From: a virus
IMG/VR virus record: IMGVR_UViG_3300046525_000039
Coordinates: 1 to 49,027 of that record
DNA length: 49,027 bases
Strand: one strand, 5' to 3'
Under the pieces are notes generated by a model. That model was given only the letters and a program-made list of their open reading frames with translations, ran no database searches and had not been told where the DNA came from. Positions within the stretch are counted from its first letter, which is position 1; each line of letters begins with the position of its first letter. Below, one piece after another: positions 30,442-38,362 of the stretch. A program made the translations under genes and the position numbers.

Positions 30442-31277
30442 TGCCCGGCTTCAATCTCGCCACCCTAGCCCGCCGCCAGCGCAACATCCGTCGCGCGTCG
30501 ATCGTCATCCGCGACATTGTGCCCCCGTCAACGCTCGCGGCAAACCTCTACCGATCATCCTATCTCCCGGTCGTCACCGCATGGTCCGCCGCCATCCCAG
30601 CCATCATGGCGGAATACGAGCGCACCCTGTCCAGCATGACGCAGGACAGTCCCGCCGACGTTCAGGCGCAGATCGATGCGGCCGATGGCGCGTTGCAACG
30701 TCTCCTGCTCCTGCTCAGCCCCGAAATCCGCGATTGGTCGTGGTCGATCGAGCGCTGGTATCGCGGGCGCTGGCGTGGCGCTGTGCTGGCTGCGACCGGC
30801 GTGGATTTGCAGACCATTATCGGGCCGGAGGGCGCACAACAGCCGGTGGAAACGGCGATCCAGTGGAACGTCAATCTGGTGGCTGATGTTTCCTCCCAGG
30901 TGAAGCAGCGGATCAGCAATGCCGTGTTCGACGGCCTGCGGAACCGGACGCCTGCGCGAGAGGTGGGCAAGGCGATCAACGAAGCGGTTGGATTGGGGCG
31001 TGATCGCAGTCAGCGGAACGCGGCTGACCAGCTCACGAAGTTGACCAACTCGCTGGCCGATGAGCGCAGGCGAGAGGCTGGCATTGACACATGGAAGTGG
31101 CGATGGAGCCGCAAGCTACATGGCCGCAAAGAGCATATTGCCCGCGATGGCAAGGAATATGCTGATACGGCATCGGGGGCGGACGAGGCGCAGGACATAT
31201 TGCCACCGCCGAAGGATAGGCCGGGGCAGTTGCCATACTGCGGGTGCCGTTCGCAAAGCGTGGTGCGGTTCGACTAG
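30441..31277 (+). CDS. Minor head protein (Mu F / SPP1 gp7 family)
   Basis: The 278-residue protein has the C-terminal signature of phage head morphogenesis proteins (WKWRWSRKLHGRKEHIARDG and then RPGQLPYCGCRSQSVV). Such proteins sit inside the head near the portal and may be ejected with DNA. It overlaps the portal stop by one base. The gap after it (31278-31361) holds a hairpin GCGGTG..CACCGC without a T-run. Confidence 0.88.
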   Translation: MPGFNLATLARRQRNIRRASIVIRDIVPPSTLAANLYRSSYLPVVTAWSAAIPAIMAEYERTLSSMTQDSPADVQAQIDAADGALQRLLLLLSPEIRDWSWSIERWYRGRWRGAVLAATGVDLQTIIGPEGAQQPVETAIQWNVNLVADVSSQVKQRISNAVFDGLRNRTPAREVGKAINEAVGLGRDRSQRNAADQLTKLTNSLADERRREAGIDTWKWRWSRKLHGRKEHIARDGKEYADTASGADEAQDILPPPKDRPGQLPYCGCRSQSVVRFD

Positions 31278-31361
31278 CAACGACTCGCCGGGAATGCTAG
31301 GTTACGGGCCAGCGGTGTTAGCGCACCGCCGACCCTGACCAACACCGCATTGGAGTGCGAT

Positions 31362-31535
31362 ATGGCTTGGACTGCATTTAGCGCAGAAGCGATCGACCTG
31401 AAACTGAAAGTCCTGAAGCTGGAGCGTGAAGGGCGCTTGAGCGAAGCGACGGACGCGATTTGCACGGCGCTTGAAAAGGCGCGCCGCGAAGGACCATCCG
31501 GCGAAACTTACGAAGAGTTCGAGGCGCGCGCATGA
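31362..31535 (+). CDS. Small helical protein (57 aa)
   Basis: GGAG stands 6 bases before ATG 31362. The product is helical and charged (AIDLKLKVLKLEREGRLSEA). It belongs to a three-gene block inserted between head genes. Function is unknown. Confidence 0.6.
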   Translation: MAWTAFSAEAIDLKLKVLKLEREGRLSEATDAICTALEKARREGPSGETYEEFEARA

Positions 31536-31798
31536 CTCCTATCGAGCGCGTCGCGCGGGCAATTTGTCGGGAGCGTGACCCTGATGACATTGGCGGAGGC
31601 GCGCACCCGATGGGCCAATGGCTTGATGAGGGTGAGCTATGGTGGACCGGCTATGCGGATACTGTCCGCGCCGTCCTCACCGCGATCCGCGAGCCGAGTA
31701 AGGCGGTGGAGAAAGCTGGCATGGACGCTGCTGGCGGAGACGGCGCTGTTTTGGCTGGATACGAAGCCATGATCGACGCCATGCTGGATGAAGGGTGA
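31532..31798 (+). CDS. Hypothetical protein, 'ERVARAI' family (88 aa)
   Basis: It begins IERVARAI and ends YEAMIDAMLDEG, like the early-region protein at 9424-9813. Occurrence of one family in both the early and late arms is unusual. Function is unknown. It overlaps neighbours by 4 bases and 1 base. Confidence 0.65.
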   Translation: MTPIERVARAICRERDPDDIGGGAHPMGQWLDEGELWWTGYADTVRAVLTAIREPSKAVEKAGMDAAGGDGAVLAGYEAMIDAMLDEG

Positions 31799-31992
31799 TG
31801 GGTTGCAACCACATTAGCGCCAGTGAGCGAGATCGACGCCGCGCTATAAGGGGTGAGATGTTCGCTGCACTGAATAAAGAGAGGCAAGCCGAAATTCGTC
31901 AAGTCCAACGTGACAAGCGATTTGCGATCTTGGCGCTTTTGAGTTCGCTTGGGTGTATCGCGATCAGTATCATCGCCATCTGCCTCCCGTAG
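31798..31992 (+). CDS. Small protein with C-terminal membrane anchor (64 aa)
   Basis: ATG shares a base with the previous stop (TGATG). The N-terminal part is charged (RAIRGEMFAALNKERQAEIR) and the last 20 residues form a hydrophobic helix (ALLSSLGCIAISIIAICL). This tail-anchored layout suggests attachment to the inner membrane. It may be a moron product; function is unknown. Confidence 0.6.
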   Translation: MGCNHISASERDRRRAIRGEMFAALNKERQAEIRQVQRDKRFAILALLSSLGCIAISIIAICLP

Positions 31993-32013
31993 AGCCTTAC
32001 CCTAATCCATTCC

Positions 32014-32027
32014 CTGAGGGGTATAAA
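32014..32027 (+). promoter_or_regulatory. Late motif copy 2, before the DUF2213 gene
   Basis: CTGAGGGGTATAAA, 32 bases before ATG 32060. CCCTC follows directly, so GAGGG..CCCTC could form a small hairpin with TATAAA in the loop. Confidence 0.75.
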
Positions 32028-32059
32028 CCCTCTCGCCTGCCCTGCCTATCGTGCGGGCC

Positions 32060-33187
32060 ATGTTGTTTTCGGACGCCCTCACTCTTGATGCACCGCGCCG
32101 CACCAGTGACGGCTATATGGCTGTCCGTGCAAAGGCCGCGCGCACTGGCGTCTATCAATATGGCGGCCGTGAGGTCGATCCAGACAACAAGCACGGCCTG
32201 CGCGACACAGATGTTGTGCATGTCCTGCGTGATGAGGAAGCCGTTTTCGACAAGAAGGCTGCGCATAGCTTCATCGGCAAGCCGATCACCGACAACCATC
32301 CATCGGTAGCCGTCAACGCCTCCAACTGGCGCGATCATGCGCGCGGTGTGGTCATGGGCGCCATCAAGGAGGGTGACTATCTCGCCTTCGACCTGATGCT
32401 GACCGACGCAGCGACGATCGATGCGGTGAGCAACGGCAAGCGCGAATTGTCCAACGGCTATGCGGCTGAACTGGAGTTCGGCTCCTTCACCGCGAACGAC
32501 GGCACGGTCTGTCAGGCCCGCCAAGTGTCGATCGCGGGCAACCATGTGGCGATCGTTGACAAGGGGCGGGCTGGATCAGCCTGCGCCATCAGTGATTCCG
32601 TCGCCCTCTGCGATTCCCTCCCCTCAAACATCATCGATTCCCTCACCAAGGAGAAGCCCGTGAAGACCATGCTGATCGACGGGCTGACCGTCGATGTGTC
32701 CAATGCCGATACGGCAATGGCGACCATCACCACCCTCATTGCTGCGCGCGACGCTGCCACCGGCAAGGTGGCCGGCCTGGAAACGCAGGCTGTCACGGAC
32801 GCCGCCGCGATCGTCGCGAAGGACGCGGAAATCGTAAAGCTGACCGCCGACCTCGCCGCTGCCAAACCGACGCTCCAGCAGCTTCGGGACGCTGGCAAGG
32901 CGTTCGCCGTGATCGAAGGCAAGGCCAAGGCTGTTGGCGTGGCCGTCACCGACGCGATGGACGAAACCGCCATCATGAAGGCTGTCGTGGACAAGCAGAT
33001 GCCCGGCAACACCTATGTCGGTGACCACATCAAGATCGCGTTCGACACGCTGACCAAGGATGTGAAGGTCGCGGATCAGGTGGTGCAGCCGCTTGGGACG
33101 CCTACCTTCGCCAACGACGCCGCCTCGATCGAGGATGCCGCCTATCAAAGCATGGTCGCCCGCCTCACCGGCAAAAAGACCGCATAA
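32060..33187 (+). CDS. DUF2213 prohead protease/scaffold-type protein
   Basis: The 375-residue protein (ATG 32060; GTG 32051 also possible) has an N-terminal DUF2213 domain (GVYQYGGREVDPDNKHGLRD, HSFIGKPITDNHPSVAV, ELSNGYAAELEF, GNHVAIVDKGRAG). Its helical C-terminal half (AATGKVAGLETQAVTDAAAI) resembles a scaffold. In this gene order it likely matures the capsid and is fused to its scaffold. An internal GTG near 32660 could give scaffold alone, as in other protease-scaffold fusions. Confidence 0.85.
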   Translation: MLFSDALTLDAPRRTSDGYMAVRAKAARTGVYQYGGREVDPDNKHGLRDTDVVHVLRDEEAVFDKKAAHSFIGKPITDNHPSVAVNASNWRDHARGVVMGAIKEGDYLAFDLMLTDAATIDAVSNGKRELSNGYAAELEFGSFTANDGTVCQARQVSIAGNHVAIVDKGRAGSACAISDSVALCDSLPSNIIDSLTKEKPVKTMLIDGLTVDVSNADTAMATITTLIAARDAATGKVAGLETQAVTDAAAIVAKDAEIVKLTADLAAAKPTLQQLRDAGKAFAVIEGKAKAVGVAVTDAMDETAIMKAVVDKQMPGNTYVGDHIKIAFDTLTKDVKVADQVVQPLGTPTFANDAASIEDAAYQSMVARLTGKKTA

Positions 33188-33200
33188 GGAGGATTGAGCC

Positions 33201-33653
33201 ATGCCCCCGCTACAGACCGTTTTCACCGATCGCCCTGCCGCTTATGCAAAGGGTCGCCGCGTCAACATGGAAGAATGGAACACTCTGACCGGGCTTGCCC
33301 AGGTGGCCGGCATCGGCATCGGAGAGCCGGTCCAGGACGGCACGACTGGCGAGCAGGTTGCTCCGTTCACGTCCGGCAAGTTTCGCGGCATCACGGAATG
33401 GACGCCCGATACAACCGAGGCGGGCGGCTTCCCCATCAACGCCAATACGCCCGTTTGTGAAAGCGGCGTGATCGGCGGCGCTGCATACCAGACCTGCACC
33501 AAGCGGACGCCGGTATACTGGAATGCCGCCAACAAGGGCTACACCAGTACGGTCGGGTCCAACACGCTGATCCCCAATGCCGAGTTCGACGCAACCGTGT
33601 CGGCAGGCGGGATTGTCCCCATCCGCGTCCGTCGCATCCCGCCCGCCGCGTAA
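33201..33653 (+). CDS. Head decoration / structural cement protein
   Basis: A perfect AGGAGG precedes the ATG. The 150-residue, beta-rich protein (AQVAGIGIGEPVQDGT, SGKFRGITEWTP, VSAGGIVPIRVRRI) stands between the protease and major capsid genes, the usual slot for decoration proteins. Family resemblance is to DUF2190-like proteins but is not certain. Confidence 0.75.
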   Translation: MPPLQTVFTDRPAAYAKGRRVNMEEWNTLTGLAQVAGIGIGEPVQDGTTGEQVAPFTSGKFRGITEWTPDTTEAGGFPINANTPVCESGVIGGAAYQTCTKRTPVYWNAANKGYTSTVGSNTLIPNAEFDATVSAGGIVPIRVRRIPPAA

Positions 33654-33668
33654 TCGGAGTCCTAATCG

Positions 33669-34652
33669 ATGAACATCAACATGCAGGACGCGGCGCAGGT
33701 CTTCAGCTTCGCCACCCAGGCAAGCCGACTGGTCAACACCCGCGTCTATGAGATCGAATATCCCGAAATGGATATTGCATCCCTCGTGACTGTCGATACC
33801 AGCCTACCCGAATGGGTGAGCGGCATTGACACTCTGATCGGCGATAAGCTCGGCAAGGCTGAATGGCAGTCGGGTTCGGCCAAGGATATCCCGCTGGCCG
33901 AAGTCAACCTGAACAAGGTGGGCCTCGACTTCGACATGTATGCGATCGGCTATCAGTGGAACATCGAAGAGCTGGGCAAGGCGCAGTTTCAGGGCTTTCC
34001 ACTGACCGAGCGCAAAGCCGCCGCTGCGCGCTTCGGCTCGCAGGTGTTCATGTGGGACAACCTGCTGATCGGATCTGCCGTCAAGGGCTGGACTGGCCTG
34101 GTCAACAGCACCTACGTCACGCCGACTGCGCTGCCCGCCGATGGCACTGACACCACTTCGGCGTGGGTGCTGAATAATGGCGCCGGCAACAAGACTCCGG
34201 TGCAGATCGTGCGTGATGCCAATATCCTTCTGCTCGGCGCACCTGGTCCTGGCCGCGTCATCAAGAACACGCTGCTTCTGCCTGACGCTGCGCTGGATTA
34301 CATGGTCGCCACTCCGTTCGGCGTGACCAGCCCGAACATGTCGATCATGCAATATCTGATGGCGAACAACGAATATACGCGCCGGACTGGACAGCCGCTC
34401 GTCATTCGCTCGCTTGACGAATTGAAGAACAAGGCGACTGTCGGGATCGCTGGTGGTGGTCGCGCGGTCGCCTACCGCAACGACCCCGACATGCTGAAAC
34501 TGTGGATGCCGATGCCCTACCGCTTCCTGCCGACCTATCAGGATGGCCCGCTGAACTTCACTGTTCCCGGCATTGCTCGCACCGGTCCGCTGGATATTCA
34601 GCGTCCCAACGCGATCAGCTATGGCGATGCAGTCACGCCGGTTCCTGCCTGA
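33669..34652 (+). CDS. Major capsid protein (DUF2184 family)
   Basis: The 327-residue protein matches DUF2184 capsid proteins, which have the HK97 fold: EIEYPEMDIASLVTVDTSLP, then SAKDIPLAEVNLNKVGLDFD, the helix LTERKAAAARFGSQVFMWDN and the C-terminal MPMPYRFLPTYQDGPLN. It is placed between decoration and connector genes and followed by a strong terminator, consistent with a very abundant message. Confidence 0.94.
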   Translation: MNINMQDAAQVFSFATQASRLVNTRVYEIEYPEMDIASLVTVDTSLPEWVSGIDTLIGDKLGKAEWQSGSAKDIPLAEVNLNKVGLDFDMYAIGYQWNIEELGKAQFQGFPLTERKAAAARFGSQVFMWDNLLIGSAVKGWTGLVNSTYVTPTALPADGTDTTSAWVLNNGAGNKTPVQIVRDANILLLGAPGPGRVIKNTLLLPDAALDYMVATPFGVTSPNMSIMQYLMANNEYTRRTGQPLVIRSLDELKNKATVGIAGGGRAVAYRNDPDMLKLWMPMPYRFLPTYQDGPLNFTVPGIARTGPLDIQRPNAISYGDAVTPVPA

Positions 34653-34676
34653 TATTTCGACAGTCGGAGCATCTGA

Positions 34677-34705
34677 GGCCCGCCTTTAATCGGGCGGGCC
34701 TTTTT
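34677..34705 (+). terminator. Rho-independent terminator after the capsid gene
   Basis: An 8-bp GC-rich stem (GGCCCGCC with GGCGGGCC) is followed by TTTTT. It lies 25 bases after the capsid stop. It would make capsid mRNA more abundant than that of the genes beyond. Confidence 0.93.
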
Positions 34706-34719
34706 GTTGGAGCGGTGAA

Positions 34720-34902
34720 ATGCACGAAATCAAAAACCTGACCAATTCTCCATATGACCTCGAAACGGCCAATGGATCAGTGCGACTACCAGCCATGGGG
34801 TCAATCAAGGAAGAGTTCAGCCCAGGATATCTGGAAGCCCTCAAAAGCGCTGGAATGTTTGTGGTGACCGAGGTTGTCAGCAAGAAGCCAAGCAAGCCGT
34901 GA
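34720..34902 (+). CDS. Small head-tail protein (60 aa)
   Basis: The product is beta-rich (EIKNLTNSPYDLETANGSVR, FVVTEVVSKK) and contains the FSPGYLEALKSAG motif seen in small proteins following capsid genes. It probably assists capsid or connector assembly. It joins the next gene by TGATG. Confidence 0.65.
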   Translation: MHEIKNLTNSPYDLETANGSVRLPAMGSIKEEFSPGYLEALKSAGMFVVTEVVSKKPSKP

Positions 34903-35297
34903 TGCCCTACGCCCGCCTCCCCGTCGCCAATTTCAAGGCGCTCTATCCGCAGTTCTCCACCTTGACGGACGCGCAGTACGACGCCTGGGCGGCCAAGATC
35001 GAACCGAAAATAACCGATCGCTTCGGCGACGACTGGCAGGACGCGACGGAATTGTTTCTGGCCCACACGCTGGCGATCAATGGCGTTGGCACTGGCGCGG
35101 CGGGCGGCATGGCGCTGAATGGCGCAACCTCGTTCGATAGCGGCGACTTCAAAATCCAGCTTTCCAATGACATCGTTTCCGGGCGCGCCAAGGGCGGATT
35201 GAAGACCACGGTCTACGGCCAGCAGTTCCTCGCCCTGCAACGGAAATACGTCGACACGATCCGGCTCGTCGGCTTCATTGATCCAGGCTGTTGCTGA
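34902..35297 (+). CDS. Head-tail adaptor (DUF4054-like)
   Basis: The 131-residue protein begins YARLPVANFKALYPQFSTLT and contains ELFLAHTLAINGV and YGQQFLALQRKYV, the pattern of DUF4054 adaptors that form the ring under the portal. Gene order agrees. Confidence 0.83.
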   Translation: MPYARLPVANFKALYPQFSTLTDAQYDAWAAKIEPKITDRFGDDWQDATELFLAHTLAINGVGTGAAGGMALNGATSFDSGDFKIQLSNDIVSGRAKGGLKTTVYGQQFLALQRKYVDTIRLVGFIDPGCC

Positions 35298-35677
35298 TGG
35301 ACTTTTCCGGCCTCTACAGCCAGTTCGCCACGATGTTCGCTGAGGATGGCGATGGTCCGTTCTGGCCCGCCCGCATCCTGTCGCAGGGCAAGATGGCGTT
35401 TGACAACGGCGGTTCGATCATCCCGTCCCAGACCAGCCCATGGCTGCGCGATTGCGTGGTTCAGGTCGATAGCGCCGATACCGCCATGCGTTCGCAGCAG
35501 GGATTTGCGGAGACGGATCGCCGCATGATCGTGCCTGCCGGGTCGATCCAGGGGCCGATCAGCACCGACATGCGCATTGAAGTCCGTAGCGGGCCGTTCG
35601 CCGGGATGTGGAGCATTGAGGCGATGGCGCAGAATGCCGCAGCTTCTCAGTGGGTTTTGCGGGGTAGGAAGGGGTAG
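35297..35677 (+). CDS. Head-tail connector protein
   Basis: The 126-residue product (ATG 35297, TGATG overlap) is beta-rich with RMIVPAGSIQGPISTDMRIE and FAGMWSIEAMAQNAA. The position between the DUF4054 adaptor and the gp10-like gene suits the stopper. No firm family. Confidence 0.7.
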   Translation: MDFSGLYSQFATMFAEDGDGPFWPARILSQGKMAFDNGGSIIPSQTSPWLRDCVVQVDSADTAMRSQQGFAETDRRMIVPAGSIQGPISTDMRIEVRSGPFAGMWSIEAMAQNAAASQWVLRGRKG

Positions 35678-36105
35678 TGGCTCGCTCCCGCATGATCGGT
35701 GCTAAGGCGCACATCGCCCGCCTACGCAAACTCTCTGGTTCGGACATGGAGCGCGCGGTTGGCAAGGCACTATTCGCTGCGGGCGAGGCAATACAGGTCA
35801 AGGCGCAGGTTTCCATCACCAGCGGGTCGGTATCTGGCAGGAACCACGTGCCGTCAAAGCCCGGCGAGCCGCCTAACCAAGACACCGGCACTCTCGCGAA
35901 CAATATCGAAACGGTCCAGCTTAAGCCGCTATTGGTCGAAGTCAGCAGCAACGCGCCGTATTCAGCGGCGCTGGAGTTCGGATCGAGCAAGGTTGCGGCC
36001 CGCCCTTTCATGGTCCCGGCCCGCGATGCCAAGCGGAAAGAGGCCGAACAACTAGTCAAGAACGCCGTCGCGGCTGTCGTGCGGCGCAGCAGGACGAAAG
36101 GATAA
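35677..36105 (+). CDS. HK97 gp10-like tail-completion protein
   Basis: The 142-residue product has the gp10 family features: a basic N-terminus, HVPSKPGEPPNQDTGTLAN, VSSNAPYSAALEFG and ARPFMVPARDAKRKE. Such proteins connect the tail to the head. GTG start sharing a base with the previous TAG. Confidence 0.9.
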   Translation: MARSRMIGAKAHIARLRKLSGSDMERAVGKALFAAGEAIQVKAQVSITSGSVSGRNHVPSKPGEPPNQDTGTLANNIETVQLKPLLVEVSSNAPYSAALEFGSSKVAARPFMVPARDAKRKEAEQLVKNAVAAVVRRSRTKG

Positions 36106-36108
36106 GCT

Positions 36109-36348
36109 ATGCCCTGGATAACGATAAAAGAGCCTTGGACCCATGTCGAAAGCATCATGCAGACGACGGTTTACCAGCCCGGCAAGCACAATGTGACGGC
36201 TGATATCGAGGCCGCTTTCAAAGCAAGGACGAATAATGGCGACGCTGATCATCCCGACCAGGCGAGTGGTTCTATCAGCGTTGAAGGGGGCGACGGCGAT
36301 CACAGCGATAGTGCCAGCGAAGGACATCTATCCACAGACGACGCCTGA
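36109..36348 (+). CDS. Hypothetical protein overlapping the tail-completion gene
   Basis: The first 43 residues (WITIKEPWTHVESIMQTTVY, then GKHNVTADIEAAFKA) look like a real compact protein. The remaining 36 residues lie in DNA shared with the gene at 36236 in another frame and are Asp/Ser/Gly-rich. Probably a short protein whose tail is an overlap extension. Function is unknown. Confidence 0.55.
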   Translation: MPWITIKEPWTHVESIMQTTVYQPGKHNVTADIEAAFKARTNNGDADHPDQASGSISVEGGDGDHSDSASEGHLSTDDA

Positions 36349-36688
36349 TGACCATGGCTGGCCGTTCATTCGATGGGACGGCCCGTCATCAATCCCGCTA
36401 AAGGCCGCGTGCGTCGATGGTGCGCAGGTCCGCTTCATGATCCATGCCTTCGCAAAGCCGCGCTATCAGCGGATCGGCTTTGACGGCGAAGGCGCCATGA
36501 TTGAAACCGCGGAGGACCATTGCGGCCGGATCATGGAAGCTATCAGCCCGATCGTGTCGGGGAATAACTTCGCTAGCCAAGGCCGAAAATTCAGGGTTCG
36601 CGTCACCTCCGAAATGCTGATGCGCGATGGAGATGAGGCCGATGCGTATCATGGCATTCTGAATTGCGTTGCGAGGGTGCTAGCCTGA
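36236..36688 (+). CDS. Tail completion protein (DUF3168-like)
   Basis: The 150-residue product begins RRVVLSALKGATAITAIVPA and continues with IYPQTTPDDHGWPFIRWDGP and RFMIHAFAKPRYQ, the pattern of DUF3168 tail-terminator proteins that cap the tail tube. It follows the gp10-like gene, as expected. The first 113 bases overlap the previous ORF. Confidence 0.83.
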   Translation: MATLIIPTRRVVLSALKGATAITAIVPAKDIYPQTTPDDHGWPFIRWDGPSSIPLKAACVDGAQVRFMIHAFAKPRYQRIGFDGEGAMIETAEDHCGRIMEAISPIVSGNNFASQGRKFRVRVTSEMLMRDGDEADAYHGILNCVARVLA

Positions 36689-36703
36689 CGGTATCGTGCG
36701 CCG

Positions 36704-36934
36704 ATGGCCGATATCTCCGAGCGCATGTTGGGCGCATTTCTGATCCAGATGATGCGAACCGGTGCGGTCGATGAGACTGATATAGCGGAGGCCGCTGAGG
36801 CACTGGACGCCAAGGGTGATGAAGACGCGGCCCATGCCATGCGGTGCCTGATCCTGCGGGCGAACGAGACGCCGGATTCAGAATGGCAGGCCCAGCAGCG
36901 CCGCGACCGTTTCCGGGTAATCGATCCAGACTGA
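36704..36934 (+). CDS. Hypothetical protein (76 aa)
   Basis: A helical acidic protein (ERMLGAFLIQMMRTGAVDET, DIAEAAEALDAKGDED). It lies between tail-completion and tail-tube genes. Its TGA is the TGA inside late motif copy 3. Function is unknown. Confidence 0.62.
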   Translation: MADISERMLGAFLIQMMRTGAVDETDIAEAAEALDAKGDEDAAHAMRCLILRANETPDSEWQAQQRRDRFRVIDPD

Positions 36935-36944
36935 GGGGTATAAA
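36931..36944 (+). promoter_or_regulatory. Late motif copy 3, before the tail tube gene
   Basis: CTGAGGGGTATAAA, 53 bases before ATG 36998. The TGA in the motif is also the stop of the upstream gene. CCCCT/CCCTC pyrimidine runs follow downstream. Confidence 0.75.
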
Positions 36945-36997
36945 CGGAAGCAGCGCTATCCCCTACCCTCCCGCCTTATCCACGCGGGAGATTTTGC

Positions 36998-37447
36998 ATG
37001 TCGCTGCCAACCGAAGCCGATTTCGCCGTCATTAAGGTAGGTAACGGCGCCACCCCAACCGAAGTCTTTGCGGCTGTCTGCGGCATTGAAAATGTGTCGG
37101 CCAACAAGGTCGCCAACGCCAACGACCGCTATCGCCGAGACTGCACCAAGCTGGGTCAACCAGCGATCCGCAAGAATCGCGTGATCGGCAAATCGCTGAC
37201 AGTGACCGGCTCTGGCGCGATGAACATCGCCAATTTCGAGCAGTTCGATGAACTGCTTGGCGTCCCCAATAATTATCAGATCGAATTTCGCCAGGCCGAT
37301 GGGACCGATGGCGGCGTACTGCTTGGAACCTATGGCGGCTCCTATGTGATGGTCGCCGATAATGTCAGCACCGACATCAACGGCGAAAGCAGCGGCGAAC
37401 TGACGCTGAACAACGAAGGGCCGTGGACCTGGACGCCGGCACCTTAA
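36998..37447 (+). CDS. Major tail tube protein
   Basis: The 149-residue, beta-rich product (GNGATPTEVFAAVCGIENVS, KSLTVTGSGAMN, GGVLLGTYGGSYVMVADNVS, SGELTLNNEGPWTWTP) resembles siphovirus tail tube proteins, which polymerise around the tape measure. It stands before the frameshifted chaperone and has its own late motif, consistent with high expression. Confidence 0.87.
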   Translation: MSLPTEADFAVIKVGNGATPTEVFAAVCGIENVSANKVANANDRYRRDCTKLGQPAIRKNRVIGKSLTVTGSGAMNIANFEQFDELLGVPNNYQIEFRQADGTDGGVLLGTYGGSYVMVADNVSTDINGESSGELTLNNEGPWTWTPAP

Positions 37448-37450
37448 CCC

Positions 37451-37885
37451 ATGGACACGTTCATCGTCCGTGATTTCGGGCCGGGGAAATTCCGGTTCGG
37501 GTTCAATCTACCGCAGGTTTTCGAACTGGAGCGCGGGCCGGATGCGTTCCGCCATTCTGGCATTTATCCCAAGCCGATCGGCCAGATGTATGAGCAGCTT
37601 TGCAAGGCCGTTGGACTGCAAGGCGAAGATCAGACGCCGGTATGGCTTGGCGGCGCTGATATCCTCGTTCAGGACGTGCGTGAGATCATCCGCCTTGCTC
37701 TGATCGGCGGCAACTCCTGCCTGATCGACGGGCAGGAAAGCGATGTGGGACCAGCGCGGGCCATTGATCTGGTCAATACCTACGTCTTTCCGGTTCGCCC
37801 ATTGGAAGAGGGCGTGATGCTCGCTTGGGCAATCCTTTACGCTGCTCACAAAGCCATCATCGTAAAAAAAAACGTAACGGGATAG
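37451..37885 (+). CDS. Tail assembly chaperone, short (G-like) form
   Basis: The 144-residue product helps load tail tube subunits onto the tape measure. It begins TFIVRDFGPGKFRFGFNLPQ and contains MYEQLCKAVGLQGE. It ends just after a run of nine A where ribosomes can slip -1 into the next frame, giving a longer form (to 38094). The arrangement equals lambda G/GT. The gene resembles the GTA gp10-type chaperone of alphaproteobacteria. Confidence 0.85.
   Translation: MDTFIVRDFGPGKFRFGFNLPQVFELERGPDAFRHSGIYPKPIGQMYEQLCKAVGLQGEDQTPVWLGGADILVQDVREIIRLALIGGNSCLIDGQESDVGPARAIDLVNTYVFPVRPLEEGVMLAWAILYAAHKAIIVKKNVTG
37867..37873 (+). promoter_or_regulatory. -1 ribosomal frameshift site A AAA AAC
   Basis: In the zero frame the codons read GTA AAA AAA AAC, so the heptamer A-AAA-AAC is in the canonical X-XXY-YYZ phase. 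Slipping -1 continues into RNGIGSADPVPLDKG and on to the stop at 38094. The zero frame stops 10 bases later at TAG. Confidence 0.85.
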
Positions 37886-38094
37886 GCAGCGCTGATCCGG
37901 TGCCGCTCGATAAAGGGCGCACGATCGTCAATTGTGGTGAGATGGGGCTAGATTATCGCACAGCCACGATGGGCGATTATTTCGAGGCGGTGGAGGCCAA
38001 GATCGAAATGAACGACCCCAAGAGCGCGAACAAACCTATGGCGTCTCCGGGCGGGTCTGAGATGCTCAGGCGGGCTATGGAGGCGGTGAGTTAG
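37874..38094 (+). CDS. Tail assembly chaperone, -1 extension (T-like)
   Basis: These 73 codons are read after the slip and make a fusion of about 214 residues from 37451. The extension contains MGLDYRTATMGDYFEAVEAK, typical of the T domain that contacts tail tube protein. An independent ATG at 37825 exists in this frame, but its first residues are the shadow of the G gene, and no SD supports it. Confidence 0.82.
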
Positions 38095-38097
38095 GGA

Positions 38098-38154
38098 CTA
38101 GTCACGCTCCAGTCCTTTCTCGACCAAGCGGCGTATGGCTTCGGATCTGCCGCC
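38098..38154 (-). pseudogene. Possible remnant of a ribbon-helix-helix gene
   Basis: After the TAG stop of the minus-strand gene at 38155, the same frame continues for 18 codons as GGRSEAIRRLVEKGLERD and then stops. RSEAIRRLVEKGLE is the helix-2 pattern of CopG/Arc-type repressors. No strand or helix 1 is found upstream in any frame. It could be a decayed antitoxin, or a readthrough extension of the gene before it. Confidence 0.4.
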
Positions 38155-38361
38155 CTATTCTCTTATGCCTCGAATGACGTTGCGCGCGGTAGTTAGAGCT
38201 GCGCGATAAGCCGGTTCTACGGCGGGCCGACTTGCAAGCTCTATCATGTATTGATCGATCCGATCGGCAATACCCTCACCGCCAGGGCTGCGATTCAACA
38301 GGTCGATCAGCGCCGTTACCAACATGAGTGCAGCCGCGCCGTCGTGCTGATTCTCGTCCAT
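38155..38361 (-). CDS. Small helical protein on the opposite strand (68 aa)
   Basis: It is oriented against the tail operon. The product is helical (AAALMLVTALIDLLNRSPGG, ADRIDQYMIELASR). It follows the membrane protein at 38363 by one base, so the two form a minus-strand pair. Function is unknown. Its frame continues after the stop into an RHH-like stretch. Confidence 0.6.
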   Translation of the reverse strand: MDENQHDGAAALMLVTALIDLLNRSPGGEGIADRIDQYMIELASRPAVEPAYRAALTTARNVIRGIRE

Positions 38362-38362
38362 T

